Below, piece by piece: positions 43,387 to 51,424 of a stretch of DNA of 64,000 nt. Position 1 is the stretch's first letter, and each line of letters opens with the position of its first letter. The notes beneath the pieces were generated by a model that searched no databases, was not told the origin of the DNA, and worked only from the letters and a program-made list of their open reading frames with translations. Origin of the DNA: Saprospiraceae bacterium (GTDB lineage: Bacteria; Bacteroidota; Bacteroidia; Chitinophagales; Saprospiraceae); the NCBI GenBank assembly GCA_027488855.1, contig JAIYAV010000289.1:1-64000 (forward strand), given 5' to 3'. A program made the translations under genes and the position numbers.

Positions 43387-44925
43387 ATGGTACTGACAAC
43401 AGACAAAAAAAGCATCAGCATACACAACACGGAAGCCGTTTCGATAGCGGAGATTCCGGTGTTGGCTTACGCCGACTTCAAAGCACAGGTTTTAACATGG
43501 TTGCATTTTGAAAAATGTCATTGTGTAGCCTATTTCGCCTATCCATTTGCAGGCGGATTAAAATTCATCGCTGCGATTGCCGATGATTCCAATGCGCAGG
43601 TTTATTTGCTTTCACATGAGCAAATGGGGACTCAGGCCATCGAGTTGGACGCCCTTAGTGCTTCGGCAATGCCGATGCACATTTACGAGCGAGAAATTGC
43701 CGAAAACTATGGGGTCGTTTTTAACAACCATCCCTGGCCCAAGCCGGTGCGCTTTGCGTTCAACCGCTTCAACCAGGAGATGCAAGTCAACGACTATCCC
43801 TTTTATAAAATTGAGAGTGATCAACTCCACGAAGTAGGGGTTGGGCCTATTCACGCCGGCGTAATTGAACCGGGGCATTTCCGGTTTTTGTGCAATGGTG
43901 AGACGGTGTTGCACCTCGAAATTCAGTTGGGCTGGCAGCACCGTGGGGTGGAGCAATTGTATTTGGATAAAAAAACGCTATTGCAGCGCGCCATTCTTTC
44001 TGAAAACATTGCTGGTGATACGGCAGTAGGACACGCTACTGCATCTGCCTTGCTTACTGAAAGCCTAACGGGTGCCAATACTCAAAATACCATGCTCGAT
44101 ATTGAGCGAACCATTGCCCTGGAATGGGAACGCATCGCCATGGGCATTTTTGATTTGTCGAACCTCAATGTCGGGATTGCTTACCAATTGGCCAATTCAG
44201 TGTTTGGGGCACTGCGGACACCAGTCATCAATTTTTTCCAATCCTGGTGTGGCAACCGTTTTGGTAAAAGCCTGATCCGCCCGGGAGGCACCCATTATCC
44301 GCTGACCGATGAATTGGTCGCAAAAATGGTGGCCATCATGGATGATTTTGAGACCCGTTTTGATGCCATGGCCGAAAAAACTTTCCATTTGCCCTCTGTA
44401 CTGAACCGTTTTGACGGCATTGGCAAAGTGACCAAAAAACAAATGACACTGATCGGTGCAGTTGGCCAAGCGGCAAAGGCGGCAGGGCTCATTCGGGATA
44501 CCCGCTATACCCACCCGGTAATGGCCTACGAAACCCTCAAAGTATTGCCCGAAATGCAAAACAGCGGGGATGTATTGGCGCGTTTCACCCTACGCAGACT
44601 GGAGATCAAACAATCCATCAGGATGATTCGCCACTTGTTGGACATGCGGCAATACGTGGATCAGGAGTCTGGTTCGCCATTGAAACAAAGTGAATACAGC
44701 ATGAAACCCAATGCCTTCAGTTTGGCACTAGTAGAAGGCTGGAGGGGCGAAATCTGCCATTGCGCGATCACTGATGAAAATGGGAATTTGCAACATTACA
44801 AGGTCAAGGATCCTTCCTTCCACAATTGGTTGGCACTGGCACTGAGCTTGCGGAATCTGGAAATTTCCGATTTCCCCATCAACAACAAGAGTTATAATTT
44901 ATCCTACTGTGGATTTGATTTGTAA
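43387..44925 (+). CDS. HyfG/NuoCD-like large subunit without NiFe ligands
   Basis: About 512 residues: a NuoC-like domain (IYEREIAENYGVVFNNHPWPKPVRF) then a NuoD/hydrogenase-large-subunit-like domain (HRGVEQLYLDKKTLLQRAIL, IRPGGTHYPLTDELV). In NiFe hydrogenases this region would carry CGIC and a C-terminal DPCxxC. Here the first position reads SENIAGDTAVGHATA, with no Cys, and the C-terminal segment reads FPINNKSYNLSYCGFDL, with no CxxC. It therefore cannot bind NiFe and resembles energy-converting-hydrogenase-related (Ehr) subunits. The track start is a TTG at 43363; ATG 43387 is preferred. Confidence 0.88.
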   Translation: MVLTTDKKSISIHNTEAVSIAEIPVLAYADFKAQVLTWLHFEKCHCVAYFAYPFAGGLKFIAAIADDSNAQVYLLSHEQMGTQAIELDALSASAMPMHIYEREIAENYGVVFNNHPWPKPVRFAFNRFNQEMQVNDYPFYKIESDQLHEVGVGPIHAGVIEPGHFRFLCNGETVLHLEIQLGWQHRGVEQLYLDKKTLLQRAILSENIAGDTAVGHATASALLTESLTGANTQNTMLDIERTIALEWERIAMGIFDLSNLNVGIAYQLANSVFGALRTPVINFFQSWCGNRFGKSLIRPGGTHYPLTDELVAKMVAIMDDFETRFDAMAEKTFHLPSVLNRFDGIGKVTKKQMTLIGAVGQAAKAAGLIRDTRYTHPVMAYETLKVLPEMQNSGDVLARFTLRRLEIKQSIRMIRHLLDMRQYVDQESGSPLKQSEYSMKPNAFSLALVEGWRGEICHCAITDENGNLQHYKVKDPSFHNWLALALSLRNLEISDFPINNKSYNLSYCGFDL

Positions 44926-44958
44926 GCCCAACCCAAAACTGGAAAAACAGGAAAAAAC

Positions 44959-45720
44959 ATGATCATTGAAGAAATAAACATCCTGCGCCAACATGGCTGG
45001 CAATACATTCCGGATCCACTAAAGGCCGAAGTACCGGCACCTTTTCGAGGCCGTCCGGAGATACAAGTGGGCATGAGTTTGGACATTCAGCAAGAATTGT
45101 TCGATTTGTGCCCCGTGGAAGCGATAGGGATGAATCCCCTGTCGATTGATTTGGGTAAATGTTACTTCTGTGGCGAATGTGCGATGGCGCACCCACAAGC
45201 CATTCGTTTTACCAGTGACCATCGGCTGGCCAGCAATGTTCGCCAACGGCTCATTGTAGCAGCGGGCGATACCCGTGGAATAGAACTGGATCCTGACAAA
45301 ATCCGCAAAGAGATTACCGCTATGTTCGGCCGTTCGCTCAAGTTGCGCCAGATTTCTGCCGCCGGAGAGAACAGCCACGAAGCAGAACTAAACGCCTGTG
45401 GCAATGTCAACTTTGACATGGGCCGTTATGGCATCGAATTTGTGGCTTCGCCACGCCATGCGGATGGCATCGTAATCACGGGCCCCATTTCGCAAAACAT
45501 GGCCGAAGCTACCGAGATATGCTACGAAGCAGTACCCGACCCAAAAATTGTCGTACTCGTTGGCTCTGACGCCATTAGTGGCGGCATCTTTGCGGGGAGT
45601 GGTGCCTTGAATCGCAGCTTTTTGGACAAGGTATCTATCGATCTTTACGTACCAGGGAATCCCCCGCATCCCTTAACCTTCATCAATGGCATTTTGGCGT
45701 TGAGCCGGAGCAGGTCATAA
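44959..45720 (+). CDS. Fused ferredoxin-like/NuoB-like subunit with degraded metal sites
   Basis: 253 residues joining a HyfH-like ferredoxin segment and a HyfI/NuoB-like domain. The ferredoxin part keeps LCPVEA plus CYFCGEC, enough cysteines for one [4Fe-4S], but the fourth Cys of the motif is His (AMAHP). The NuoB part is recognisable (GRYGIEFVASPRHADGIVITGP, VPGNPPHPLTFI), yet the N2-cluster cysteines are mostly gone: CxxC becomes ACGNV, GSCA becomes GSDA and PGCPP becomes PGNPP. Last gene of the operon; SulP follows after 160 bp. Confidence 0.85.
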   Translation: MIIEEINILRQHGWQYIPDPLKAEVPAPFRGRPEIQVGMSLDIQQELFDLCPVEAIGMNPLSIDLGKCYFCGECAMAHPQAIRFTSDHRLASNVRQRLIVAAGDTRGIELDPDKIRKEITAMFGRSLKLRQISAAGENSHEAELNACGNVNFDMGRYGIEFVASPRHADGIVITGPISQNMAEATEICYEAVPDPKIVVLVGSDAISGGIFAGSGALNRSFLDKVSIDLYVPGNPPHPLTFINGILALSRSRS

Positions 45721-45880
45721 CCTGTTTCTGCTCAACATAATAAAACCCAGCATCTGGATTTGACCTTTTGCTGATTCGCCCAATTAAGAACAACTGGTTA
45801 CCCATCCACTGCGCAGGAATCTCTCCCTGTTGCGGCGAGGAGACTGTTTTTTCAAAAAAGGACTCAAACAAATATTCATT

Positions 45881-47503
45881 ATGGAACAACAAACCATTAT
45901 TCGCCCAAAAACTGGTTGGGCTGGATTCAAAGAAAACTGGTCAAAAGACCTGTTATCGGGATTTTTGGTGTCCCTGATTGCGTTACCACTGAGTTTAGGT
46001 ATCGCCGGAGCAAGTAACTTCCCTCCCATCATGGGTGTTATGACAGCCATAGTGGGCGGTATAGTTGTCGCTTTTTTTGCAGGCTCTGAATTGACCATTA
46101 AAGGCCCGGCTGCCGGGTTGATCGTTATTGTTGCTGGTGCCGTTGAAGAGCTTGGCAAAGGAGACAATGACCTCGGCTGGAAACTGGCACTAGGTGTAGT
46201 GGTTGTAGCAGGGGCCATTCAGGTGTTGTTTGGCATCTTTAAGGTAGCTAAACTGGCCGACTTTTTCCCACTTTCAGCGGTTCACGGGATGTTGGCTGCC
46301 ATTGGCATCATCATCATGTCCAAACAAATTCACCTGGCGGTAGGTATTTCTCCTGCTGAATTGAAGGGCAAGGAACCACTGGAACTCTTGGCTATGGTAC
46401 CCAATAGTTTATACCACATGGAGTACCACGTTGCCATCATCGGCCTAGTCAGTTTGGTGATCCTGTTTGGCTGGCAATTCATCAAAGTGAAAGCTTTGAA
46501 AAAATTTCCACCTGCTCTATTGGTTTTGATTGCAGGGGTGTTGATGGGCTTGTATTTCAATTTGTCGGCCCCTAGTTATGCCGACATCAAACCATTGGTG
46601 AATCCCGGCGATTTCAAATTGGCTTTTAATGCCAGTTTTGCCGGATTGAGCAGCGATTTGTTGCCGATTTTCCTGAAATACGTCCTGATGTTTACCCTGG
46701 TAGGTAGCCTTGAGTCTTTGTTGACGGGTAAAGCGATCGACCTGCTCGATCCGTACCAACGGAAGGCCAACTTGAGCAAAGACCTTACCGCAGTAGGGAT
46801 TGGCAACATGGTAGCTGGCTTTTTGGGAGGCTTACCAATGATTTCGGAGGTTGCGCGTAGTTCCGCCAATATCAGCAACGGTGGGCGGACCCGGTGGGCT
46901 AATTTGTTTCAGGGCGTATCACTTTTGGTATTTGTAGTGGTACTGACTCCACTGATTAAAATGGTGCCTGTCGCTTCCCTGGCAGCAATGCTGATCTTTG
47001 TGGGCTTCCGTTTGGCTGCTCCAAAAGAATTTGTACATGTATACCACATTGGCAAAGAACAGTTACTCATTTTTATTGTAACCGTTATTGCAACCATATC
47101 AACGGATTTATTGATTGGTGTAGGCACAGGAATCTTACTCAAATTGATCCTGCAATTGATTTCTGGAGTACCCCTTCGTTACATTTTCCGTCAGCCCATC
47201 AAAATGTCCATTTCTGAAGAGGAATACCTCCTGGAAGTGAGTGGTGCTGCGACCTTCAGCAATTTGCTCAATATCAAAAAACATTTGGATAAAGTGCCTG
47301 CTGGCTCCAATGTGCGCATCGATTTGGAAAAATCTCGTTATGTAGACCACACCGTGCTCGAAAACTTGCACAACTACAAACGCGAGCACGAGTTGGGGGG
47401 CGGTAATTTTCAGGTGACGGGTATTGAAGGGCACAAACCGCTGTCTGATCACCCATTGGCAGCACGTCGGAGCAAGAACGACGACATGATTCAGCGCTCT
47501 TAA
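45881..47503 (+). CDS. SulP family anion transporter (bicarbonate/sulfate type) with STAS domain
   Basis: About 540 residues: 12-14 membrane segments with SulP landmarks (KDLLSGFLVSLIALPLSLGIAGASNFPP, GSELTIKGPAAGLIVIVAGAV, GNMVAGFLGGLPMISEVARSSANI) and a C-terminal STAS domain (VRIDLEKSRYVDHTVLENLH). SulP proteins carry sulfate, bicarbonate or other anions; no residue seen fixes the substrate. Placed after the redox-poor complex-I-like operon, and with DabAB elsewhere in the window, bicarbonate is an attractive but unproven guess. The track start at 45830 is replaced by ATG 45881. Confidence 0.93.
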   Translation: MEQQTIIRPKTGWAGFKENWSKDLLSGFLVSLIALPLSLGIAGASNFPPIMGVMTAIVGGIVVAFFAGSELTIKGPAAGLIVIVAGAVEELGKGDNDLGWKLALGVVVVAGAIQVLFGIFKVAKLADFFPLSAVHGMLAAIGIIIMSKQIHLAVGISPAELKGKEPLELLAMVPNSLYHMEYHVAIIGLVSLVILFGWQFIKVKALKKFPPALLVLIAGVLMGLYFNLSAPSYADIKPLVNPGDFKLAFNASFAGLSSDLLPIFLKYVLMFTLVGSLESLLTGKAIDLLDPYQRKANLSKDLTAVGIGNMVAGFLGGLPMISEVARSSANISNGGRTRWANLFQGVSLLVFVVVLTPLIKMVPVASLAAMLIFVGFRLAAPKEFVHVYHIGKEQLLIFIVTVIATISTDLLIGVGTGILLKLILQLISGVPLRYIFRQPIKMSISEEEYLLEVSGAATFSNLLNIKKHLDKVPAGSNVRIDLEKSRYVDHTVLENLHNYKREHELGGGNFQVTGIEGHKPLSDHPLAARRSKNDDMIQRS

Positions 47504-47604
47504 TCTTTGCTTATTTACCGATTTAGAAGGAAGTCCTTCAAAGCGTTTCATACCATTCTTTTTTAAATCTGTTTATTTGTAAAATTGTCTTTTCATATTG
47601 GTCA

Positions 47605-47629
47605 GGGTCGGCGTATCAAACGCCGACCC
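47605..47629. repeat. Perfect 10-bp palindrome upstream of the DUF2490 gene
   Basis: GGGTCGGCGT and ACGCCGACCC with loop ATCAA, between the SulP stop and the GTG start at 47655. No T-tract. Same style as 3759-3783. Confidence 0.6.
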
Positions 47630-47654
47630 ACTTTGCACCCAAAAAAATCACTCC

Positions 47655-48389
47655 GTGAAAAAATTCGTTTTGATTACCTTATCGGTCTTCCTGGCCTACT
47701 GGGCTGCTGCTCAAGGCGGAAGAATAATTGCCCCCTCAGGTCACGCGTGGTACATGGAAAATGGCACCATCAAACTCAGTGAAAAATGGCTGCTGTTTCA
47801 TGACGTACAATTTCGGCGAGCCGATATTTTACCCGAAGCCCAACAGTTGTTGCTTCGTGCTGGCATTGGATACAACCTCTCCAAGTCCATCCAAATCATG
47901 GGAGGATATTGTTTTGTACAAACCTATCCTTATGGCGATTATCCGGTGAAACATGAGTTTCCAGAAAATCGAATCTGGGAGCAATTGATCATCAGAGCAC
48001 CCATCGGACGGGCTACTTTAATCAATCGTTACCGACTGGAACAGCGCTATCTTGGCAGTAGTGCAACTGGGAGCCTCGCCAATCCTCGTTTTGAAAACCG
48101 GATGCGCTACTTCGGACGGATGAACATGCCTTTGCAAAAGGGAGATGATTATAAATTATATGGCTTCGCATACGATGAGATTTTTATCAATTTCGGCAAA
48201 AACGTGGGCGTGAACATCTATGACCAAAACCGTATTGCCGCCGGTTTGGGCTGGAAGCTCGATAAAAAACTCAGCCTGGAATTGGGTTATATGAACCAGA
48301 TGGTGCAACAACGCGCCCTGCAGCCCAACGGAAAATCAGTAATAGAAAACAACCATACCTTGATTGCTTCCCTGGTGAGTAATTTTTAG
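47655..48389 (+). CDS. DUF2490 outer-membrane beta-barrel-like protein
   Basis: About 244 residues. GTG 47655 begins a clean signal peptide (KKFVLITLSVFLAYWAAAQG); the track start at 47598 precedes it and crosses the palindrome. The mature part alternates strands: WLLFHDVQFRRADILPEAQQ, NRYRLEQRYLGS and ELGYMNQMVQQRA match DUF2490, a family of uncharacterised small barrels. Single gene. Role unknown. Confidence 0.82.
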   Translation: MKKFVLITLSVFLAYWAAAQGGRIIAPSGHAWYMENGTIKLSEKWLLFHDVQFRRADILPEAQQLLLRAGIGYNLSKSIQIMGGYCFVQTYPYGDYPVKHEFPENRIWEQLIIRAPIGRATLINRYRLEQRYLGSSATGSLANPRFENRMRYFGRMNMPLQKGDDYKLYGFAYDEIFINFGKNVGVNIYDQNRIAAGLGWKLDKKLSLELGYMNQMVQQRALQPNGKSVIENNHTLIASLVSNF

Positions 48390-48596
48390 TGGCTTTAAAA
48401 AACATTGACAAGATTTATTTTTTTAATTGACAATCATCATCTTTCCCGACCCGGGCATGGCCGATCTTGCCCTTGATTTCACGCAAAACCTTTACTTTCT
48501 TGGTTTTTTTCCAAAAATAATGGCAGTTTTGCCTTTGTTAATTCAAATTCAAAACAGAAAAAAAAAAAAAACATCACATCAGTACTGACATGGATA

Positions 48597-49145
48597 TTGT
48601 TGGTAGCCGTTGGTTACCTATTTTTTGCCCATTTCAGCAACCCTGCATCAGGTACAAAGGAAAAAACAGAAACAACGGTAAAGGAGGATACGCCCAAAAT
48701 CGTATACGTCAACGGCGACAGTCTGCTGAATAAATTTACGACTTTTCAGGATGAACTGAAAGCGCTGGAAACCCGAAGCAAAGGTATGGAAAGCACTTTG
48801 GCCAGCCGTGGTCGTTCGTTGCAACAGGAGATGATCGCCGCAGAACAAAAGGCACAATCCGGTCAATGGGCACCAGCGCAAATCCAGAAGGAGCAACAGC
48901 GCCTCATGCAAAAGCAACAAAGTTTGGTTGCCCAGCAAGAGAGCATGTCGAAACAACTCCTGGACGAGCGCCAAAAATTGCAAGAAAATCTGGAAAAGCG
49001 GGTAAAAGAACTGCTCACCGCCATCCGCAAGGAAAAAGGGTATGATTTTATTTTGAATTACGGTCCAGGCACCGGGGTGTTGATGGTCAATGATAGCCTC
49101 GACATCACGAAAGAGGTGTTGGAAAAATTGAACGCCAAACAGTAG
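48597..49145 (+). CDS. OmpH/Skp-like periplasmic protein; start codon unclear
   Basis: A Skp/OmpH-type protein: KIVYVNGDSLLNKFTTFQDEL, a long coiled coil rich in Gln, Lys and Glu, and a C-terminal IRKEKGYDFILNYGPGTGVLMVNDSLDIT. Skp chaperones hold unfolded outer-membrane proteins. The track start is TTG 48597, which would cut into the membrane anchor. Reading upstream in frame gives KKKKNITSVLTWILLVAVGY, a normal signal-anchor, but no ATG or GTG is in frame; an A14 tract (48558-48571) lies there. An ATG at 48520 is in another frame that the A tract would separate. Confidence 0.82.
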   Translation: MLVAVGYLFFAHFSNPASGTKEKTETTVKEDTPKIVYVNGDSLLNKFTTFQDELKALETRSKGMESTLASRGRSLQQEMIAAEQKAQSGQWAPAQIQKEQQRLMQKQQSLVAQQESMSKQLLDERQKLQENLEKRVKELLTAIRKEKGYDFILNYGPGTGVLMVNDSLDITKEVLEKLNAKQ

Positions 49146-49258
49146 GGACAACCCTACGTGGTTGTCCCTATTGTGGGCGACCACATAGGGTCGCCCCTGC
49201 ATACGTGGTTGTCCCTGCCGTGGGCGACCACGTAGGGTCGCCCCAACAAGGGTCGCCC
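49143..49258. repeat. Array of short palindromes, GGGACAACC and GGGCGACC types
   Basis: In order: AGGGACAACC/GGTTGTCCCT, GGGCGACC/GGGTCGCCC, GTGGTTGTCCCT, GGGCGACC/GGGTCGCCC again, and a further GGGTCGCCC. Units can pair within or between copies. It lies between the OmpH-like gene and pckG on the plus strand. I recall similar GGTTGTCCCTAC/GGGCGACC texts in other phyla, unverified here. Confidence 0.8.
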
Positions 49259-49308
49259 CTCCTGGACCGTCATGACCCAATATTTTCTAACCCAAAATAG
49301 GCATTGAC

Positions 49309-51171
49309 ATGATCCAGGAAGACGTATCAACCACGAAAAACCCATACACTGGTTCCTTCAAGGAACTCAAGCGCTGGCTCGAAAAAACGATCGAGCTTTG
49401 CCAACCAGACGCGGTACACCTCTGCGATGGATCGGAAGCCGAGTACAACGCCACAACCGAAAAACTAGTCGAAAAAGGTACTTTCATTCGCCTCAATCCC
49501 GAAAAATGGCCCAATAGTTTCGCTTGTTTTAGCGATCCCAGCGACGTGGCCCGGGTAGAAGACCGCACCTACATTTGTAGCATCAACCGTTCGGATGCAG
49601 GCCCTACCAACAACTGGGTGGAGCCCAAACAAATGAAAAAGACTCTGGAACCGCTACTCAAAGGGTGCATGCAGGGCCGAACGATGTACATCATTCCCTT
49701 CTGCATGGGGCCATTGGGTTCCGAATTGTCCCGCTATGGCGTCCAGATTACCGACTCTGAATACGTAGTGGCCAACATGCGCATCATGACCCGCATGGGT
49801 ACTCCCGCGCTAAAGCTCATCGAAGCAAAAGAAGATTACGTCAAATGTTTGCATACCGCAGGGGCACCGTTGGCAGCTGGCCAAGCCGATACTTCCTGGC
49901 CCTGCAACCCTACGGTGAAATACATTGTACACTACCCCGAAGAACGTTCGATTGTATCTTATGGAAGTGGCTACGGGGGCAACGCACTACTGGGCAAAAA
50001 ATGTTTTGCCTTGCGCATCGCTTCGTCGATTGGGCGTACCGAGCACTGGTTGGCCGAGCACATGCTCATCCTGGGTGCGGAATCACCTGAAGGCGAAAAG
50101 ACCTACGTGGCCGCTGCGTTCCCTAGTGCTTGTGGAAAAACCAACTTTGCCATGATGATTCCACCGGATGCCATGGAAGGCTGGAAAATCACGACAGTAG
50201 GGGACGATATTGCCTGGATTCACCGGGGTGAAGGGGGCCGACTCTACGCCATCAACCCCGAAGCGGGTTACTTCGGTGTAGCACCGGGCACTAACTTCAA
50301 AACCAACCCCAACGCCATGGCGGCGCTTTCCAAAAATACCATTTTCACCAATGTGGGTGTTACGCCCGATGGCGACATCTGGTGGGAAGGCATGAGCAAA
50401 ACGCCACCCACCAACCTGATCGACTGGCGCAAACAACCCTGGGATCCAAGCAGTGGCAAACCTTGTGCGCATCCCAATTCGCGTTTCACCGCCCCCTCTG
50501 GCCAAAACCCGGCCATCGACAGTGAGTGGGACAACCCCGAAGGTGTACCCATTGGTGCATTCATTTTCGGCGGGCGCCGCAGTACCACCGTTCCGCTGGT
50601 GGTGCAATCCTTCAACTGGAATTTTGGGGTTTACCTCGCTGCCACCATGGGCTCAGAAATGACCGCTGCCGCTTTTGGCGAAATTGGCAAGGTGCGCCGC
50701 GACCCATACGCCATGTTGCCCTTCCTGGGTTACCACCTGGGCGATTATTTCAACCATTGGCTGGATTATGGCCGCGACTTGCCGAACGCACCCCGGATTT
50801 TTGGGGTCAACTGGTTCCGCAAAGACGAAAATGGCGACTTCATTTGGCCCGGCTTTGGCGAGAACATGCGGGTGCTGAAATGGGTCATCGACCGCGTCAA
50901 AGGGCGCGCTTCAGCAGTGGAAAGCCCCATCGGCTGGATGCCCCGCTACCAGGATCTGGATTGGGAAGGACTCACCGACTTTACCCAGGAGGACTTTGAC
51001 AAGATCATGTCCATCGACCGCGAAGCCTGGAAAAAAGAGGTCATCAACCACGAAGAATTGTTCGCTACTGCCTATGATAAACTGCCGAAAGAATTCCTGT
51101 TCATGCGGGAATTGTTGCTCTCGGCACTCTGGAGGTCCCCTGAGAAATGGGGATTGGCGGAAGAAAGATAG
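49309..51171 (+). CDS. pckG: Phosphoenolpyruvate carboxykinase (GTP)
   Basis: Converts oxaloacetate and GTP to phosphoenolpyruvate and CO2 for gluconeogenesis. 620 residues, normal for the GTP-dependent class. The P-loop-like kinase motif [15 protein letters not shown] is near residue 275; [41 protein letters not shown] and [18 protein letters not shown] are class signatures, and [16 protein letters not shown] closes the C-terminal part. The GGRRSTT region distinguishes it from the ATP class. A terminator lies 30 bp after the stop. Monocistronic. Confidence 0.97.
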   Translation: MIQEDVSTTKNPYTGSFKELKRWLEKTIELCQPDAVHLCDGSEAEYNATTEKLVEKGTFIRLNPEKWPNSFACFSDPSDVARVEDRTYICSINRSDAGPTNNWVEPKQMKKTLEPLLKGCMQGRTMYIIPFCMGPLGSELSRYGVQITDSEYVVANMRIMTRMGTPALKLIEAKEDYVKCLHTAGAPLAAGQADTSWPCNPTVKYIVHYPEERSIVSYGSGYGGNALLGKKCFALRIASSIGRTEHWLAEHMLILGAESPEGEKTYVAAAFPSACGKTNFAMMIPPDAMEGWKITTVGDDIAWIHRGEGGRLYAINPEAGYFGVAPGTNFKTNPNAMAALSKNTIFTNVGVTPDGDIWWEGMSKTPPTNLIDWRKQPWDPSSGKPCAHPNSRFTAPSGQNPAIDSEWDNPEGVPIGAFIFGGRRSTTVPLVVQSFNWNFGVYLAATMGSEMTAAAFGEIGKVRRDPYAMLPFLGYHLGDYFNHWLDYGRDLPNAPRIFGVNWFRKDENGDFIWPGFGENMRVLKWVIDRVKGRASAVESPIGWMPRYQDLDWEGLTDFTQEDFDKIMSIDREAWKKEVINHEELFATAYDKLPKEFLFMRELLLSALWRSPEKWGLAEER

Positions 51172-51173
51172 GA

Positions 51174-51262
51174 ATTTTTGAGTTTAGATATGAATTGAGG
51201 GTGCCAGCTGAGCGGGAGTTCGGCTGGCATTTTTTTGTGGGGGAGAAAAAATTGCGGGGCGT
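51174..51262 (+). repeat. Dispersed terminator-bearing element, copy 1
   Basis: Almost identical, in opposite orientation, to 25688-25777 over about 89 bp, from TTTTTGAGTTTAGATATG through the hairpin and T-tract to AATTGCGGGGCGT. Similarity continues weakly upstream into the pckG stop (TTGGCGGAAGAAAGATAG here; TTAGCGGGGAGATAG there). Confidence 0.85.
51202..51236 (+). terminator. pckG intrinsic terminator
   Basis: TGCCAGC pairs with GCTGGCA across a loop of 14 nt that can pair further, followed by seven T. Thirty bases after the pckG stop. Confidence 0.8.
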
Positions 51263-51369
51263 TGGGTTTTTACTTCATTGCAAAATGATCACTTGTTCTT
51301 TTTGCCCCTTATCCAAAGGGGATAGACATTGCAGGTGACCCTTTTTACAGCGGAGAAGAATAAAAACGA

Positions 51370-51424
51370 CCGACGCCAGTTAAGTCCCTACGTTCACCCC
51401 AACTGGCGTCGGTTTATTTTTTAC
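51370..51424. terminator. Bidirectional terminator between convergent genes
   Basis: CCGACGCCAGTT and AACTGGCGTCGG form a perfect 12-bp stem with a 19-nt loop. T-rich stretches follow on both strands (TTTATTTTTT on plus, TTTTTA on minus). It serves pckG read-through and the C1 peptidase gene ending at 51421. Confidence 0.85.

Noticed and set aside
49143-49258. Possible CRISPR or riboswitch
   Set aside because: Alternating short palindromes of two types without spacers, and no conserved riboswitch core recognised.
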